Source of the DNA: Deltaproteobacteria bacterium | GTDB lineage: Bacteria > Desulfobacterota > DSM-4660 > Desulfatiglandales > Desulfatiglandaceae | DNA length: 5,950 nucleotides | Direction: 5' to 3' | Assembly (NCBI GenBank): GCA_011051075.1 | Contig: DREN01000081.1 | Span: forward strand, 1 to 5,950 | Shown here: piece after piece, positions 5,476 to 5,950 of the stretch | How positions within the stretch are numbered: the stretch's first letter is position 1 | How the letters are laid out: each line of letters opens with the position of its first letter | Made by a program: the position numbers and the translations under genes | The notes under the pieces: model-generated | What the model was told of the DNA's origin: nothing | What the model saw: the letters and a program-made list of their open reading frames with translations, nothing else | Database searches by the model: none

Positions 5476-5950
5476 CTATTTGGATGAATCCCAATCCTTG
5501 AGCACCTCAGCCCGAATAATATTCTTTCTCAGCTTTCCGATAGACGTCTTAGGGAATTCCTCTTTCTGAAAAATATAGTGCTGGGGCACCTTGAACTTGG
5601 CCATCCGTTCCCTGCAGAACTGCGTAAGCTCCTCTTCCGTTGCACTGGCCCCCTCTGAAAACCTGATGATTGCCATCACCGCCTCGTCTCGTACAGGATC
5701 TGGAACTGCTATGACACATGATTCCTCAACGGCAGGGTGGTCGCTCAGCACCCGCTCAACCTCGGGGGCAGAGATATTTTCGGCCGCCCGTTGAATCACA
5801 TCTTTCTTGCGGTCGATGAAATATACGTAGCCGTCTTCATCTATTTTTCCGTAATCCCCGGAAAAGAACCAGCCATGCACAAGATCATGCGAGGTCGCCT
5901 CCGGATTCTTATAATACTCCTTAAACTGGCGTTTGCGGTCAGTAGAGACA
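5476..5950 (-). CDS. Acyl-CoA ligase (AMP-forming), C-terminal part, cut by the window edge
   Basis: The minus strand is open from the window edge to TAG at 5476-5478, giving 158 residues; the true start lies beyond base 5950. The GTG at 5878-5880 is internal, because upstream codons read FKEYYKNPEATSHDLVHGWF, standard ligase sequence. Motifs: FSGD (ribose-binding Asp), DEDGYVYFIDRKKD (hinge), an A8 loop reading RAAENISAPEVE, and C-terminal PKTSIGK with the adenylation lysine. The protein belongs to the CaiC/acyl-CoA synthetase type of the ANL superfamily. It is distinct from the complete ligase at 1453-3135. The A8 loop is unusual: the glycine pair of RGGEN or SGGEN is replaced by two alanines (GCG-GCC at 5782-5787). 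The Cys-rich hypothetical gene follows after 15 bp, almost certainly in the same transcript. Confidence 0.93.
   Translation of the reverse strand, partial: VSTDRKRQFKEYYKNPEATSHDLVHGWFFSGDYGKIDEDGYVYFIDRKKDVIQRAAENISAPEVERVLSDHPAVEESCVIAVPDPVRDEAVMAIIRFSEGASATEEELTQFCRERMAKFKVPQHYIFQKEEFPKTSIGKLRKNIIRAEVLKDWDSSK

Noticed and set aside
1..5950. CRISPR array, tRNA or rRNA gene, or origin of replication
   Set aside because: No regularly spaced repeats, no cloverleaf-like or rRNA-like sequence, and no iteron or DnaA-box cluster were seen by reading both strands.

Overview
The window looks like a piece of chromosome from an anaerobic bacterium, most plausibly a sulfate-reducing or syntrophic member of the former Deltaproteobacteria (Desulfobacterota). 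This is inferred from gene content: an oxygen-sensitive-type [4Fe-4S]/FAD hydroxyacyl-CoA dehydratase homologue beside AMP-forming acyl-CoA ligases and an SDR oxidoreductase. No marker gene is present, so the taxonomy is tentative. Base composition is moderate, visibly AT-richer in the first ~350 bases and GC-richest in the dehydratase gene.

Layout from left to right. (1) 1-350, minus strand: the start of a small winged-helix-type protein cut by the window edge (1-123), then a decayed remnant of a REP-associated/IS200-like (Y1) transposase (155-350) that lies directly after the stop codon of an SDR gene. (2) 354-1118, minus: a complete SDR oxidoreductase. (3) 1119-1452: a 334-bp divergent regulatory region with no gene. 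(4) 1453-3135, plus: a complete AMP-forming acyl-CoA ligase. (5) 3136-3221: a gap with a GC-rich hairpin and a strong Shine-Dalgarno. (6) 3222-4682, plus: a 4-hydroxybutyryl-CoA dehydratase (AbfD)/HpaB-superfamily protein in which every iron-sulfur ligand and the catalytic residues I can align are conserved. (7) 4714-5460, minus: an unrecognised 248-aa Cys-rich protein, preceded by (8) 5476-5950, minus: the C-terminal part of a second acyl-CoA ligase that runs off the window.

How they may work together (inference): the ligase at 1453-3135 would activate a carboxylic acid to its CoA thioester. The dehydratase-like protein would then eliminate water from, or isomerise, a hydroxyacyl-CoA, and the SDR could interconvert hydroxyl and keto groups. 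The second ligase and the Cys-rich protein form a tight two-gene minus-strand unit convergent with the first pair. This suggests a catabolic island for an unidentified acid. The two points most worth following are the substrate of the fully conserved AbfD-like enzyme and the role of the unknown Cys-rich protein.
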